64,000 bases of DNA from Alphaproteobacteria bacterium. Its GTDB lineage: Bacteria > Pseudomonadota > Alphaproteobacteria > MPNO01 > UBA2964. How positions within the stretch are numbered: the first letter of the stretch is position 1; the number at the start of each line of letters is the position of its first letter. Positions 1-10,215 of this stretch are shown here, one piece after another. The DNA lies in the NCBI GenBank assembly GCA_012103315.1, contig WLWZ01000003.1, positions 62,001 through 126,000 on the forward strand, written 5' to 3'. The translations under genes were made by a program, and so were the position numbers. Below the pieces are notes generated by a model. The model was not told the origin of the DNA and made no database searches. It saw nothing but the letters and a program-made list of their open reading frames with translations.

Positions 1-15
1 GTAAGGAGTTAAGTA

Positions 16-1293
16 ATGAGCCTTTACGGAGCAATGTTTTCCGGCGTATCCGGCCTCAACGCACAGAGCCAGGCGCTTGGAATGATTTCCGACAATATTT
101 CGAACGTAAACACTGTCGGCTATAAGAACGCCCATGCGTCATTCTCGACGTTGGTTACTCGACAAACCGGCAACACGTATGCTCCGGGTGGCGTACGTTC
201 CGCACCGGTTTATTCGATTGATCGCCAAGGGTTGCTTCAAGCATCTGAGGACAATACTGATCTCGCGATTTCGGGACAGGGGTTCTTCGTCATGACCGAG
301 GCAGCCACGCCTACCGCGAGTGACACTCGATTTTATTCTCGGGCCGGCGAATTTGCGGCAGACTCAGAAGGCTTCCTACGTGCACCGACAGGTTTCTATC
401 TGCAAGGCTGGAGAACCGATCTTTCGGGGACGCCAACAGCCTCAAACACGTCACTTCTAACAGGATTAGAGTCAATTCGGGTCAATAGCGTTTCTGGAAG
501 TGCCAGCCCTACTAGTACAGTTGACTTAGGTCTTAATTTGCCAGCATCAGCAACAACCGGCGCGACAGAATCTACAAACACCACAGTCTTTGACTCTCTA
601 GGCGTTTCCCACACTGTTGCCCTTACCTGGACGAAACAGGCGGCTGCCAACACTTGGGTGGTCACGGCCGCTGCAACAGATGCAGGCAGTGTCGAAGAGG
701 GGACCGTGGGATCAGGTACTGCCTATAGCGTAACGGTTGTTTTCAATGGTGACGGTACGCCCGCCAGCTTTGACGGTGGCGCCACACCACCCGTTTTAGC
801 GTTGGGCACCTGGAGCTCTGGAGCAAGCAATAGTCTCATCACCCCGAATCTGGGGACTCAAAATGTGGCAGACGGCGTCACACAATTTTCTAGTACCTAC
901 AGCGTTTCCTTTAACAACCAAGACGGTACACAGTTCGGTAACTTCTTCGGCGTGAAAGTCGATGAAGACGGCATTGTAACCGCTCTATTCGATAACGGCG
1001 AAACCCAGAAGATATACAAAATTCCGATTGCGACGTTCCCTAACCCGAACGGTTTAGGCACCAAAACCGGAACGGCTTTTACCCAGAGCGAAAAATCTGG
1101 TGATTTCTTCCTACGATCTCCCGGAGAAGGTAATGCCGGCACAATCGTGCCGTCAGCCCTTGAATCTTCGACGTCGGATATAGCGACCGAATTCACGAGT
1201 TTGATCATTACTCAACGGGCCTACGCGGCAAAAACAAGAATTATTACCACTGCCGATGAAATGCTCAGCGAGTTGATCGCGATAAAACGATAG
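16..1293 (+). CDS. flgE: Flagellar hook protein FlgE
   Basis: Structural protein of the flagellar hook, exported through the type III flagellar apparatus. The 425-residue product starts with the rod/hook N-terminal signature (MSLYGAMFSGVSGLNAQ, then DNISNVNTVGYKN) and ends with the matching C-terminal helix (ITTADEMLSELIAIKR). The variable hook core lies between. A clear AAGGAG lies about 8 bases before the ATG. It heads a run of flagellar genes in the Caulobacter order (flgE, sciP, fliF, fliG). The gene is intact; its promoter lies outside the window. Confidence 0.96.
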   Translation: MSLYGAMFSGVSGLNAQSQALGMISDNISNVNTVGYKNAHASFSTLVTRQTGNTYAPGGVRSAPVYSIDRQGLLQASEDNTDLAISGQGFFVMTEAATPTASDTRFYSRAGEFAADSEGFLRAPTGFYLQGWRTDLSGTPTASNTSLLTGLESIRVNSVSGSASPTSTVDLGLNLPASATTGATESTNTTVFDSLGVSHTVALTWTKQAAANTWVVTAAATDAGSVEEGTVGSGTAYSVTVVFNGDGTPASFDGGATPPVLALGTWSSGASNSLITPNLGTQNVADGVTQFSSTYSVSFNNQDGTQFGNFFGVKVDEDGIVTALFDNGETQKIYKIPIATFPNPNGLGTKTGTAFTQSEKSGDFFLRSPGEGNAGTIVPSALESSTSDIATEFTSLIITQRAYAAKTRIITTADEMLSELIAIKR

Positions 1294-1312
1294 GAATAAC
1301 CGGTAGTTAGAA

Positions 1313-1341
1313 AAATAGGGCGGGAATCGCTCGCCCTATTT
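1313..1341. terminator. Hairpin after flgE
   Basis: Perfect 10-bp inverted repeat, AAATAGGGCG paired with CGCCCTATTT across a 9-base loop, 20 bases after the flgE stop. Only three T residues follow, so it is a terminator-like or mRNA-stabilising hairpin and not a textbook intrinsic terminator. It probably separates flgE from sciP. Confidence 0.5.
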
Positions 1342-1430
1342 GGGATCGTAACCTCCCTTTTACCGTCTTCCTTAGCCCTTTTTTAAAGGCCTTTCGGTAC
1401 ATTGTTTGAACGATTGATGGAGAGTTTCGG

Positions 1431-1733
1431 GTGGCTAGTAATTTAAATCACGAATCACAGGTCAACGCAGGTCGTTCCGTCATGGGACCCGCCGGCCAAC
1501 AGATTACGATCGACGATTTACCGTCGCCAGACACAAAGCGTTGGGTCGTCCGTCGCAAAGCAGAAGTCGTAGCGGCGGTTCGTTCAGGTTTGATTTCCCT
1601 CGAGGATGCCTGCAATCGTTACAAGCTTTCTGTCGAAGAATTTGCGTCCTGGCAGAGCCTCGTCGACAAATACGGTGTACGAGGTTTACGGGCGACAAGG
1701 GTCCAGGATTACCGACACATCACCCGTTCATAA
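1431..1733 (+). CDS. sciP: CtrA inhibitor SciP (DUF1153 family)
   Basis: Small helix-turn-helix protein of 100 residues. The family signature is plain: TIDDLPSPDTKRWVVRRKAE, then VAAVRSGLISLEDACNRY, then EEFASWQ and GLRATRVQDYR. In Caulobacter SciP binds CtrA and blocks activation of CtrA-dependent genes, and it sits between flgE and fliF as here. The start is GTG, preceded by a GGAGAG-type ribosome site about 8 bases upstream. A second methionine at residue 18 is a possible later start. ctrA and chpT lie within 20 kb, so three parts of the same circuit are linked. Function is inferred from family and synteny. Confidence 0.92.
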   Translation: MASNLNHESQVNAGRSVMGPAGQQITIDDLPSPDTKRWVVRRKAEVVAAVRSGLISLEDACNRYKLSVEEFASWQSLVDKYGVRGLRATRVQDYRHITRS

Positions 1734-1891
1734 CGGACCAACAATTCAAACCGGCAAATATTACCCCCAAACCGGCAAAAAATTCCCCGTAGTTAACGGC
1801 TTATTCACCGTGCCGTCATATGGTCATCCAATCAGGTTGAGGCGAACCACTCTTTTCGGGCCTCATTAGTAGTTGGCGGGAGACCATTAAC

Positions 1892-3547
1892 TTGCAGAGT
1901 ATTGCTCAAACGTTGCGAAATCTTGGCACAGTACGCCTTGTCGCAATGGGCGGTGTCGCAATGGGCATCGTAATTTTTTTCGTATTCTTGTCAGCCCGTC
2001 TAAACACGGCCGACATGTCACTGCTATATGCTGATCTCGATACCGGTGATAGTGCGAAGATTATCTCAAAACTGGAAACTCTTGGGGTTCCATTCGATCT
2101 GAGGGCCGATGGTCGACAAATTTTAGTTCCTTCAGACCGTGTTCTGCGATTACGAATGTCGATGGCCGAAGAAGGGCTGCCCAATGGCGGCTCAATCGGG
2201 TACGAAATATTCGATAAAAGCGAGTCGTTTGGCACAACCAATTTCGTTCAAAATGTAAATCTCGTCCGAGCCCTCGAAGGTGAACTGGCACGGACCGTTC
2301 GGACAATGGGACAAGTTACGGAGGCACGTGTCCATCTCGTTCTTCCGAAACGCCAACTCTTTAGCCGGAAGCGCCAGGAACCCAGCGCGTCGATCGTCAT
2401 AAAAACAAGAGGGCCCAAAAAACTCGACAAGGTTCAGGTCCTGTCTATTCAGCATTTGGTCGCGTCTGCGGTCCCAGAGCTCAAAATTTCACGTATTTCA
2501 GTCATAGATCATCGCGGGCGCCTCCTGGCACGAGCTGGCTCGCCGGATGAACGCGGCATTGTTGGGGCGTCGGACAATGATGAAGTTCAGAGGGATCAGG
2601 AAGAACGTATGGTCCGCGCGATCGAAGAGCTACTTGAGCAGTCTGTCGGTATTGGCAGAGTTCGGGCGCAAGTTACCGCGCAAATGAATTTCGACCGCAT
2701 TACAACGAACTCCGAAACCTATGATCCCGAAGGTCAAGTTGTTCGATCCACACAAAATGTAGAAGAGAAGGCTAACAGCCTGGATCAACGCAGCGGCGCG
2801 GGCGTGACGGTTTCCAACAACTTACCTGATGCTAAAGATAGCAAAGCTCAAAACAAGGACAACACGACCAACCAATCCTCACGTGTCGAAGAAACCGTAA
2901 ACTTCGAGATATCCAAAACCGTGAAGAGTCATGTTCGAGAAATGGGAATAGTCAAACGACTCTCGATTGCCGTACTCGTCGACGGCACCTACAGCATCGA
3001 TAAAGACGACAAACGCATATACAAACCGCGGAGCAAAAAAGAGCTAAACGACCTCAGTACGCTAGTACGGTCCGCTGTCGGCGTGAACGAAAAACGGGGC
3101 GACACGCTGCGCGTCGTCAATATGCGCTTCGTAAACGCTGCAGAAAACGACATAGATACACTTGAGCCGCTATTTGGCCTTACAAAATCAGACTATTTCC
3201 GCATCGCAGAAATTTTTGTCCTCGCCGCAGTCGGTATTCTGGTCATTTTGCTTGTTGTACGTCCCCTAATATCGAGAACATTAGAGGCGCTTCCAAACGC
3301 GCTGGCTGCCGCGACCGAACAAAACCTTTTAGCTGATCAGAGCGCAGACTCCGCCGCATTGTCTGGCCCCGCAGAAACAGGTGTAAGTTCACTTCCCGGT
3401 GAGGGGGAGGAAGACGATTTAATCGATGTGGCGTCTGTCGACGGCAAGGTACGCGCCTCCGCCCTTAAAAAAATCGAAGAGATCGTTGAGCGTCACCCCG
3501 AAGAAACGGTCGGGATCATACGGCATTGGATGAGTGAGGACAGCTAA
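1892..3547 (+). CDS. fliF: Flagellar MS-ring protein FliF
   Basis: Forms the MS ring in the inner membrane at the base of the flagellum. The product has 551 residues. A membrane segment at about residues 18-33 is followed by the ring-building domains ([36 protein letters not shown]). A second membrane segment lies at about residues 440-460 and the acidic FliG-binding tail at the end (about 515-551). The start is TTG, with GGCGGGAG about 10 bases upstream; no in-frame ATG fits the family N terminus. The stop overlaps the fliG start by one base, suggesting translational coupling. Confidence 0.95.
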   Translation: MQSIAQTLRNLGTVRLVAMGGVAMGIVIFFVFLSARLNTADMSLLYADLDTGDSAKIISKLETLGVPFDLRADGRQILVPSDRVLRLRMSMAEEGLPNGGSIGYEIFDKSESFGTTNFVQNVNLVRALEGELARTVRTMGQVTEARVHLVLPKRQLFSRKRQEPSASIVIKTRGPKKLDKVQVLSIQHLVASAVPELKISRISVIDHRGRLLARAGSPDERGIVGASDNDEVQRDQEERMVRAIEELLEQSVGIGRVRAQVTAQMNFDRITTNSETYDPEGQVVRSTQNVEEKANSLDQRSGAGVTVSNNLPDAKDSKAQNKDNTTNQSSRVEETVNFEISKTVKSHVREMGIVKRLSIAVLVDGTYSIDKDDKRIYKPRSKKELNDLSTLVRSAVGVNEKRGDTLRVVNMRFVNAAENDIDTLEPLFGLTKSDYFRIAEIFVLAAVGILVILLVVRPLISRTLEALPNALAAATEQNLLADQSADSAALSGPAETGVSSLPGEGEEDDLIDVASVDGKVRASALKKIEEIVERHPEETVGIIRHWMSEDS

Positions 3548-4560
3548 TGGCGCGCGAAGATTACAGAGGCCTGGAAGGGGCGCATAAAGCTTCTATCCTG
3601 ATGCTCTCGGTCGGCGAAGAGATGGCGATGCGCCTATTCTCCATGCTTGATGACGACGAAATCAAGGAAATCTCGACGGCGATGTCCAGCCTCGGCAAGG
3701 TCGATGCTGATATGGTCGAACGCCTTTTCGTCGAATTTACGGAGAGTTTCTCGTCAACCGGTTCCCTCACTGGACCCTATGAAAGCACCGAACGCCTCCT
3801 GATGAAAGCGATGCCTCGTGACCGGGTTGATACCATCATGGAGGAGATCCGGGGTCCCGCTGGTCGAACCATGTGGGACAAGCTTGGCAACGTGAATGAG
3901 GAAGTTCTCGCAAGTTATCTTAAAAATGAATACCCGCAGACCGTTGCCGTGGTTCTCTCAAAAATTCGAGCTGATCATGCTGCGCGCGTCCTTGAAATGT
4001 TGCCCGACGATTTTGCTATGGAAGTCGTCATGCGCATGTTGCGGATGGAAGTCGTCCAAAAAGAAGTTCTTGAGGGTGTTGAGAAAACACTCCGCACAGA
4101 ATTCATGAGCAACTTAGCTCGAACAAATCGACGGGACGCTCATGAAATGATGGCAGAGATTTTCAACAATCTTGAACGTCAAAACGAAGAAAAATTTCTC
4201 GATGCACTCGAGGAACGCAGTCGGGATGCATCCGAAAAAATCAAAGCGCTCATGTTTACGTTCGAAGATCTTGGAAAACTGGATCCCAGTGGCGTACAGA
4301 CCCTTATTCGAAGCGTCGACAATGCCAAGATGGGCATTGCCCTCAAAGGAGCATCGGAAGAACTCCGCGACCTATTCTTCTCCAATATGTCAGAACGTGG
4401 CGCCAAAATTCTTCGTGAAGACATGGAAACCATGGGTCCTGTGCGTCTCAAAGATGTCGATGAGGCACAGTCTCATTTGGTGAATACCGCAAAGGATCTC
4501 TCGGGTAAGGGCGAAATTGTGATTTCAGATAATAGCGGCGAGGACGAACTCGTCTATTAG
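3547..4560 (+). CDS. fliG: Flagellar motor switch protein FliG
   Basis: Rotor protein linking the MS ring to the C ring and facing the stator. It has 337 residues, the usual length. Visible family features are [15 protein letters not shown] near the start, the [13 protein letters not shown] armadillo-type segment in the middle domain, and the torque helix region [16 protein letters not shown] with charged residues. The ATG overlaps the fliF TAA by one base. It lies in the fliF-G-H-N block. Confidence 0.96.
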   Translation: MAREDYRGLEGAHKASILMLSVGEEMAMRLFSMLDDDEIKEISTAMSSLGKVDADMVERLFVEFTESFSSTGSLTGPYESTERLLMKAMPRDRVDTIMEEIRGPAGRTMWDKLGNVNEEVLASYLKNEYPQTVAVVLSKIRADHAARVLEMLPDDFAMEVVMRMLRMEVVQKEVLEGVEKTLRTEFMSNLARTNRRDAHEMMAEIFNNLERQNEEKFLDALEERSRDASEKIKALMFTFEDLGKLDPSGVQTLIRSVDNAKMGIALKGASEELRDLFFSNMSERGAKILREDMETMGPVRLKDVDEAQSHLVNTAKDLSGKGEIVISDNSGEDELVY

Positions 4561-4573
4561 ACGGCGCAAAGAT

Positions 4574-5269
4574 ATGACTGAAGCCACAACAAAATTCAGG
4601 TTTGAAAACGCCTTTGACGCTGTCTTAGACATCGAAGACCACCTACCGGACGAGCAACCCGTTCTGCCAACATTTTCCGAGCAGGAACTCGAAGCAGCAA
4701 AACAAGCCGCCCGGGAGGAAGGCTATCAGTCCGGCATGGCGGATGCCCAAGCATCGATTGAACAAGCAACCGCCGAAACCTTCGAACGCACAGTCGATAG
4801 TTTCGCTGCTTTTACCCCAACATATGCGTCCGTCGTCGAGAAGGCACAACAAGACGTGACAGAGATTGCGGAAGCTGTAATTCGCAAGGTCGTCGAAGCA
4901 ACATTGCTCGAAGGTTCGCTTAATACGGTTATTGCCGTCATTTCCGACCTGCTGCCTAAGTTGTTGGAAGAGCCTCGCCTGGTGATCCGGCTCCATCCGG
5001 AAAATCTTGATGCTCTGCAACAACAGATGAACGAGCTGAAAGGCCAAAGTGGGTATTCAGGCGACGTCATTTTATTAGCCGAGGCCGATTTGGCCCCGTC
5101 AGATTGTCGTATTGAGTGGGCAGATGGCGGCGCGGAGCGCGAAACCCACAACTTGTGGGCAGAAATAGATACAGCGCTGGAACGGTATAAATCAGGGATT
5201 AATTATCCGTCCTCGGATCCCGACACTGTAGAGGACGTTACGACGCCAGAGGAGATATCAAATGGCTGA
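4574..5269 (+). CDS. fliH: Flagellar assembly protein FliH (FlbE-like)
   Basis: Peripheral regulator of the export ATPase FliI, and stator stalk of that ATPase. The 231-residue product has an acidic N terminus, a helical middle rich in E, A and Q (about residues 35-75), and the conserved C-terminal FliH domain with ALQQQMNELKG and CRIEWADGGAERE. It starts 13 bases after fliG and its last 8 bases overlap fliN. The family is divergent, so the call rests on both the C-terminal motif and gene position. Confidence 0.88.
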   Translation: MTEATTKFRFENAFDAVLDIEDHLPDEQPVLPTFSEQELEAAKQAAREEGYQSGMADAQASIEQATAETFERTVDSFAAFTPTYASVVEKAQQDVTEIAEAVIRKVVEATLLEGSLNTVIAVISDLLPKLLEEPRLVIRLHPENLDALQQQMNELKGQSGYSGDVILLAEADLAPSDCRIEWADGGAERETHNLWAEIDTALERYKSGINYPSSDPDTVEDVTTPEEISNG

Positions 5270-5717
5270 TGAAGAAGAAGCGGAAATCGCTGTTGAGGAA
5301 GCGACGTCAGATGATGACATGACCGCAGCGATGGAAGAAATGTCAGATGACAATGAGATACCGGTCGATAGCGATGAAACCCTGGATCTTAGCGACCTTC
5401 CGGCAGAAATAGGTGGTGACGGGGAAAATCTGCTCTCTGAGGAAGAAGTCATGGAGCCGATGCGGAATGGCAAGGACCTCGAAGCCGTCTACGACATACC
5501 GGTGCAACTTTCCGCGGTTCTCGGAAAATCGCAGATGCAGGTCAGTCAACTACTCAAACTTGGCCGCGGTGCTGTCGTCGAGCTTGATCGTAAGGTCGGC
5601 GAAGCCATCGACATTTATGTCAACAATCGCCTTGTCGCGCGGGGTGAGGTCGTTGTTGTCGAAGAGCGGCTCGGCGTAACGATGACGGAGATCATTAAAT
5701 CAGAGCGACTAAGTTAA
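5262..5717 (+). CDS. fliN: Flagellar motor switch protein FliN
   Basis: C-ring protein that takes part in switching and export. The 151-residue product has an N-terminal extension of about 65 residues rich in D and E, then the SpoA/FliN domain: VYDIPVQLSAVLGKSQMQVS, LLKLGRGAVVELDRKVGE and VNNRLVARGEVVVVEERLGV. The ATG overlaps the end of fliH by 8 bases. It is intact. Confidence 0.95.
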   Translation: MADEEEAEIAVEEATSDDDMTAAMEEMSDDNEIPVDSDETLDLSDLPAEIGGDGENLLSEEEVMEPMRNGKDLEAVYDIPVQLSAVLGKSQMQVSQLLKLGRGAVVELDRKVGEAIDIYVNNRLVARGEVVVVEERLGVTMTEIIKSERLS

Positions 5718-5726
5718 GGGTTGATA

Positions 5727-6566
5727 ATGGCTAGAGCACAAGCAAGTAAATCCGTCGCCAATGAATATTTAAGGCAAATAACGAAACCGCGTTCGCGATT
5801 TGATCTCGCTACTATCTTAGGGCTGATCGCAGGATTTGGGCTAATCGTCGCCGCGATGTATTTTGGTGGATCCGCGACAGCTTTTATCGAAACCCCGGCA
5901 ATTCTGATTGTCGTTGGCGGCACTTTTGGGGTCACCACGATTTGTTTCTCGCTCGGTGAAATGGGCCGATTGCCTAAAATTGCCTTCAAAGCGCTATTTC
6001 ATGCTGTACCGGATGCCGGGAAAACTGCCCTGCATATGCTGCGATTGGCGGAGCTATCGCGGAAGCGTGGCATTCTTGGGCTCGACCAAATTCTTGAAGA
6101 CTTTAACGACGAGCCTTTTATGCATAAGGCCGTGACAATGGCAGTCGATGGAATTCCAGTAGAAGAAATTCATGCGGTTTTGCAACGTGAAATCAATCAA
6201 ACCGCAGATCGCCACGCCAGAAGCGCAAACATCCTTCGTAAAGCGGCAGAAATAGCGCCCGCAATGGGGTTAATCGGAACGCTCATCGGGTTGGTTCAAA
6301 TGCTCGGCAACCTAGATGACCCCGCATCGATTGGTCCAGGGTTGGCAGTGGCCCTCCTCACGACATTCTATGGCGCGGTTCTCGCCAATATGGTGTTTGC
6401 GCCGATGGCCACAAAGCTTGAACGCAATACAGCGGAAGAAATGCTTGTCGCCAATGTATGTATGTTGGCCGCCGAGTCGGTCTGTCGGAAAGAAAATCCC
6501 CGCCGACTCGAAATGTTACTGAACGCCATGCTGCCGCCAGCCAAACGTATTCAGTATTTTAATTGA
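5727..6566 (+). CDS. motA: MotA-type stator protein
   Basis: Proton- or ion-conducting stator subunit of the MotA/PomA family, 279 residues from the chosen ATG. Four membrane segments are visible: about residues 30-50, 55-75, 170-190 and 205-225. The conserved cytoplasmic loop follows the second one. GTLIGLVQMLGNLDDPASIG is the TM3 motif with the typical Pro. The ATG is preferred over an upstream TTG because AAGGG precedes it at good spacing. It sits 9 bases after fliN, as in several related genomes. The expected partner motB is not in the window. Confidence 0.9.
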   Translation: MARAQASKSVANEYLRQITKPRSRFDLATILGLIAGFGLIVAAMYFGGSATAFIETPAILIVVGGTFGVTTICFSLGEMGRLPKIAFKALFHAVPDAGKTALHMLRLAELSRKRGILGLDQILEDFNDEPFMHKAVTMAVDGIPVEEIHAVLQREINQTADRHARSANILRKAAEIAPAMGLIGTLIGLVQMLGNLDDPASIGPGLAVALLTTFYGAVLANMVFAPMATKLERNTAEEMLVANVCMLAAESVCRKENPRRLEMLLNAMLPPAKRIQYFN

Positions 6567-6591
6567 TTGCTGTCGAAAGGAAGTCTGCGTC

Positions 6592-7974
6592 ATGCGACTA
6601 CTTATTATCGGATCTCTGAATGGTCAAATTGGCGCTGCAAGCCAGATCGCGATCGCCCGCGGAGCGACTGTTTCCCACACTGAAGACATAGAGTCTGCGA
6701 TGCAGACATTAAGGTCTGGCCAGGGCGCGGACATGATCATGGCCGATGCCAGTTTGGATATCGCCACCCTCATCTCGGGTCTCACGTTGGAGAGAATTAA
6801 TGTCCCCGTCGTTGGGTGCGGTATCGGAAATGATGCTTCTGAAGCGGTTAGAGCCATTAAGGCAGGTGCCAAAGAATATATACCATTGCCACCCGATGCT
6901 GAATTGATCGCTGCTGTTCTAGAAGCGGTGACAGAAGAGAGTACCGAGATCATTTATCGTGATCCGAAAATGTCAGAAGTGCTCAAGCTTGCCGCCCAGG
7001 TAGCACCGAGCGAGGCCAGTATTCTTGTTACCGGGGAATCCGGTACTGGTAAGGAGCTGATGGCACGGCTGGTTCATCAAAAAAGTCGCCGGGCAAAGAA
7101 AAGCTTTATTTCAGTTAACTGTGCCGCAATTCCTGAAAACCTTCTGGAATCGGAGCTGTTCGGTCATGAAAAGGGCGCTTTTACAGGCGCTATCGCCCGC
7201 AGAGTCGGTAAATTTGAAGAAGCCAATGGCGGGACACTCTTGCTGGATGAAATTAGTGAGATGGATCCACGGCTGCAGGCAAAATTACTGCGCGCTATTC
7301 AAGAGCGGGAAATAGACCGCGTTGGTGGCGGCGATCCGATCCAAGTTGATATCCGATTGATCGCGACGTCTAACCGAAACTTAGAGGATGAGGTCCGAAA
7401 GGGCACATTTCGAGAGGACCTCTTGTTCCGCCTCAATGTCATTAGCCTCGCTATGCCGCCCCTCAGAGAACGTCCGCTGGACATTGAAATTTTGTCCAAA
7501 CATTTTTTGAAGAAATACGCTGAAGTAAACGGGGTCCCGTTCAAACCGCTCTCAATCGATGCCAAACAAAAACTGTCGGGGCACGATTGGCGGGGCAATG
7601 TGCGCGAGTTAGAAAATACCATGCATCGTGCCGTATTGCTTGCTCAAGGCGAAGAAATTGATCCTCAAGCTATTATCCTGTCCAACTCAATTCGGGATGA
7701 GCAAGCAGCTGCGCCTGACGCGCAAAGTGAGTCGGTTGAGCCTGTTTCGGATGGGGAAACCCGAACCGACGTTCGTTCACTCGTCGGACGCAAAATGTCT
7801 GACGTCGAGCGCGATTTAATCATCGACACCGTATATCACTGTCTGGGAAACCGAACCCATGCAGCAAACATTCTCGGCATTTCCATCCGTACGTTACGCA
7901 ACAAGCTCAAGCAATATTCTCAATCCGGCGTGTCTGTTCCCATGCCAAATGAATTTGACCGGGCTCAGCTATAG
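6592..7974 (+). CDS. flbD: Sigma-54-dependent flagellar regulator FlbD
   Basis: Activator of class III flagellar promoters with RpoN; in Caulobacter it works with FliX. The 460-residue product has a receiver-like domain (1-115), an AAA+ domain with Walker A GESGTGKE (148-155), the sigma-54 contact loop GAFTGA (195-200) and Walker B GGTLLLDE, then a Fis-type helix-turn-helix near the end (LGNRTHAANILGISIRTLRN). The receiver keeps an Asp at 52 but lacks the acidic pair normally found near residues 8-13, so it looks degenerate, as known for FlbD. No fliX is seen here. Confidence 0.93.
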   Translation: MRLLIIGSLNGQIGAASQIAIARGATVSHTEDIESAMQTLRSGQGADMIMADASLDIATLISGLTLERINVPVVGCGIGNDASEAVRAIKAGAKEYIPLPPDAELIAAVLEAVTEESTEIIYRDPKMSEVLKLAAQVAPSEASILVTGESGTGKELMARLVHQKSRRAKKSFISVNCAAIPENLLESELFGHEKGAFTGAIARRVGKFEEANGGTLLLDEISEMDPRLQAKLLRAIQEREIDRVGGGDPIQVDIRLIATSNRNLEDEVRKGTFREDLLFRLNVISLAMPPLRERPLDIEILSKHFLKKYAEVNGVPFKPLSIDAKQKLSGHDWRGNVRELENTMHRAVLLAQGEEIDPQAIILSNSIRDEQAAAPDAQSESVEPVSDGETRTDVRSLVGRKMSDVERDLIIDTVYHCLGNRTHAANILGISIRTLRNKLKQYSQSGVSVPMPNEFDRAQL

Positions 7975-8034
7975 ATCCGAACCAGCCCCTACTCTTGAGC
8001 ACACAAGACAGATTTATTCAGGTACGGAAACAGG

Positions 8035-10176
8035 ATGGCTGAACCAGAGCTAGCGACCGACGCTACGTCAATTAGTCCAGATGCAATAAATGGCGAGAGT
8101 AATGCGCCGCTTTTTGGTGGACTTATCAAGACGCTGTTTCGCGGAGATATTGCTCTCGCCCTCGGCGTTGTCCTAATTCTTGTTATCCTGATTCTGCCAA
8201 TGCCCAAATGGATGTTGGATTTTGCCCTAGCAGCATCTATCACGTTTTCAGCCCTCATCCTGATGACCGCGATGTTCATCGGAAAACCGCTTGAATTCAG
8301 TTCATTTCCAACTGTTTTGTTAATCGCTACCGTCTCGCGTCTCGCTCTAAATTTAGCATCGACCCGGCTTACCCTTTCTCATGGACATGAGGGGACCGGC
8401 GCCGCTGGACACGTTATTGAAGCTTTTGGCAATTTCGTTATGGGTGGCAATTTCGTCATCGGTATTATCATTTTTGCCATCCTGGTTCTCGTTAACTTCG
8501 TCGTGATTACCAAAGGCTCAGGACGTATCGCCGAGGTCGCTGCCCGATTTAGTCTAGACGCTATGCCGGGAAAACAAATGGCGATCGACGCTGATTTATC
8601 GGCCGGCTTGATCGACGAAGGGGAAGCCAAGGCGCGACGTAAGGAACTGGAAGACGAGACGACATTCTTTGGTTCAATGGACGGTGCAGCCAAGTTTGTC
8701 CGCGGTGACGCCATCGCAGGCCTAATCATTACCTTTATCAATGTCGTCGGTGGCATCATCATTGGCACGGCTCAAGAAGGGCTGACCCTCGCCGAAGCTT
8801 CCAAATCATATACTTTATTGACGGTCGGAGACGGGCTCGTTTCGCAGATTCCCGCCATTATTGTCTCAGTCGCTGCTGGTATGCTCGTATCCAAAGCGGG
8901 GATTGTTGGCTCCGTTGACAAAGCTGTCCTTGGTCAACTCGGTGGCTACCCAACAGCGCTCGGTCTTGTCTCCTTTCTCATGACGGGTTTGGCTATCCTG
9001 CCGGGCATTCCAATGCTCCCCTTCCTAGGCCTCGCCGGCATCAGTGGTGGCATGGCCTGGTATTTACGAAAACAGGAACCCGAAGTCGTGGAAGATGCCC
9101 CCGAGCAAGGCGTGATATCGGACGACGACCCCGAAGCAGCGGAAGCAGCAATTAGCTCGGCCCTGCAAATGGATGAAGTTCGCGTGGAGTTGGGATATGG
9201 CCTCCTGCCATTGGTAAATAGCGAAGCAGGCGCCGGATTAACCCAGCAAATTCGCGGTTTACGGCGACAACTCGCAAACGAGGTTGGCTTTGTCATGCCC
9301 TCCGTCCGTATTCAAGATAATATGCAGCTCGAGGCGAACAGTTACGTCATTCGTATTAAAGAGATCGAGTCGGCCCGCGGAGAACTCCGACCTCAAATGC
9401 TTTTGGTCATGGATCCTCGAGGTGAGGCCATTGACCTTCCGGGGGAAGCGACGACAGAACCAACCTTTGGTTTACCCGCAATGTGGGTCGGCGAAGATCA
9501 GCGAGAAGAGGCGACTTTCCGTGGCTGTACAGTTGTTGAACCCTCGACCGTGGTGACAACCCACTTAACGGAAGTAATCAAAGACAACATGGCAGACCTG
9601 CTCAGCTATGCAGAAGCGCAGAAATTACTAGATGAACTAGCGCCGGAGCATAAGAAGCTGGTCGAAGATATTGTGCCATCACAAATATCTGTAAGCACAA
9701 TTCAGCGCGTTTTGAAAAATTTACTGCGGGAACGGGTCGGCATCAGAGACCTCAGCACCATCCTTGAAGGGATTGCGGAGGCATGCACTTTCTCCCAAAG
9801 CCCCACAATGATCACCGAACATGTCCGTACTAGGCTCTCCCGGCAAATCAGCAACATAGCCGCTGGCGATGGTGGATATGTTCCACTTGTGACGATGTCA
9901 CCTGAATGGGAACAAGCCTTCGCAGATGCAATTATTGGCCAGGGTGACGAAGCTCAAATTTCTATGCCGCCAAGCAAATTACAGGAGTTTATTGCGCAGG
10001 TGCGTGAGACATTTGATCGCTTCGCTATGCTTGGAGAATCTCCTGCTCTTCTCACCAGCCCGGCTATTCGACCCTTCGTGCGCTCTATCGTAGAACGGTT
10101 CCGGCCGCCAACGACAGTCATGTCACAGAATGAGGTTCACCCGCGCGTTAAGATTAAAACGCTAGGCCAGATATAA
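8035..10176 (+). CDS. flhA: Flagellar export gate protein FlhA
   Basis: Export gate component of the flagellar type III apparatus in the inner membrane. It has 713 residues, slightly longer than usual because of an N-terminal extension of about 30 residues. About eight membrane segments fill residues 30-345, including the FHIPEP-family region around VLLIATVSRLALNLASTRL and the conserved cytoplasmic loop GKQMAIDADLSAGLIDE. The C-terminal domain that docks substrates follows. The ATG follows AGGTACGGAAACAGG. It is the last gene of the plus-strand flagellar run. Confidence 0.96.
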   Translation: MAEPELATDATSISPDAINGESNAPLFGGLIKTLFRGDIALALGVVLILVILILPMPKWMLDFALAASITFSALILMTAMFIGKPLEFSSFPTVLLIATVSRLALNLASTRLTLSHGHEGTGAAGHVIEAFGNFVMGGNFVIGIIIFAILVLVNFVVITKGSGRIAEVAARFSLDAMPGKQMAIDADLSAGLIDEGEAKARRKELEDETTFFGSMDGAAKFVRGDAIAGLIITFINVVGGIIIGTAQEGLTLAEASKSYTLLTVGDGLVSQIPAIIVSVAAGMLVSKAGIVGSVDKAVLGQLGGYPTALGLVSFLMTGLAILPGIPMLPFLGLAGISGGMAWYLRKQEPEVVEDAPEQGVISDDDPEAAEAAISSALQMDEVRVELGYGLLPLVNSEAGAGLTQQIRGLRRQLANEVGFVMPSVRIQDNMQLEANSYVIRIKEIESARGELRPQMLLVMDPRGEAIDLPGEATTEPTFGLPAMWVGEDQREEATFRGCTVVEPSTVVTTHLTEVIKDNMADLLSYAEAQKLLDELAPEHKKLVEDIVPSQISVSTIQRVLKNLLRERVGIRDLSTILEGIAEACTFSQSPTMITEHVRTRLSRQISNIAAGDGGYVPLVTMSPEWEQAFADAIIGQGDEAQISMPPSKLQEFIAQVRETFDRFAMLGESPALLTSPAIRPFVRSIVERFRPPTTVMSQNEVHPRVKIKTLGQI

Positions 10177-10215
10177 ATTTCCAAAGGACTGAATTGGCCG
10201 CTGTTCAGAGCACGC

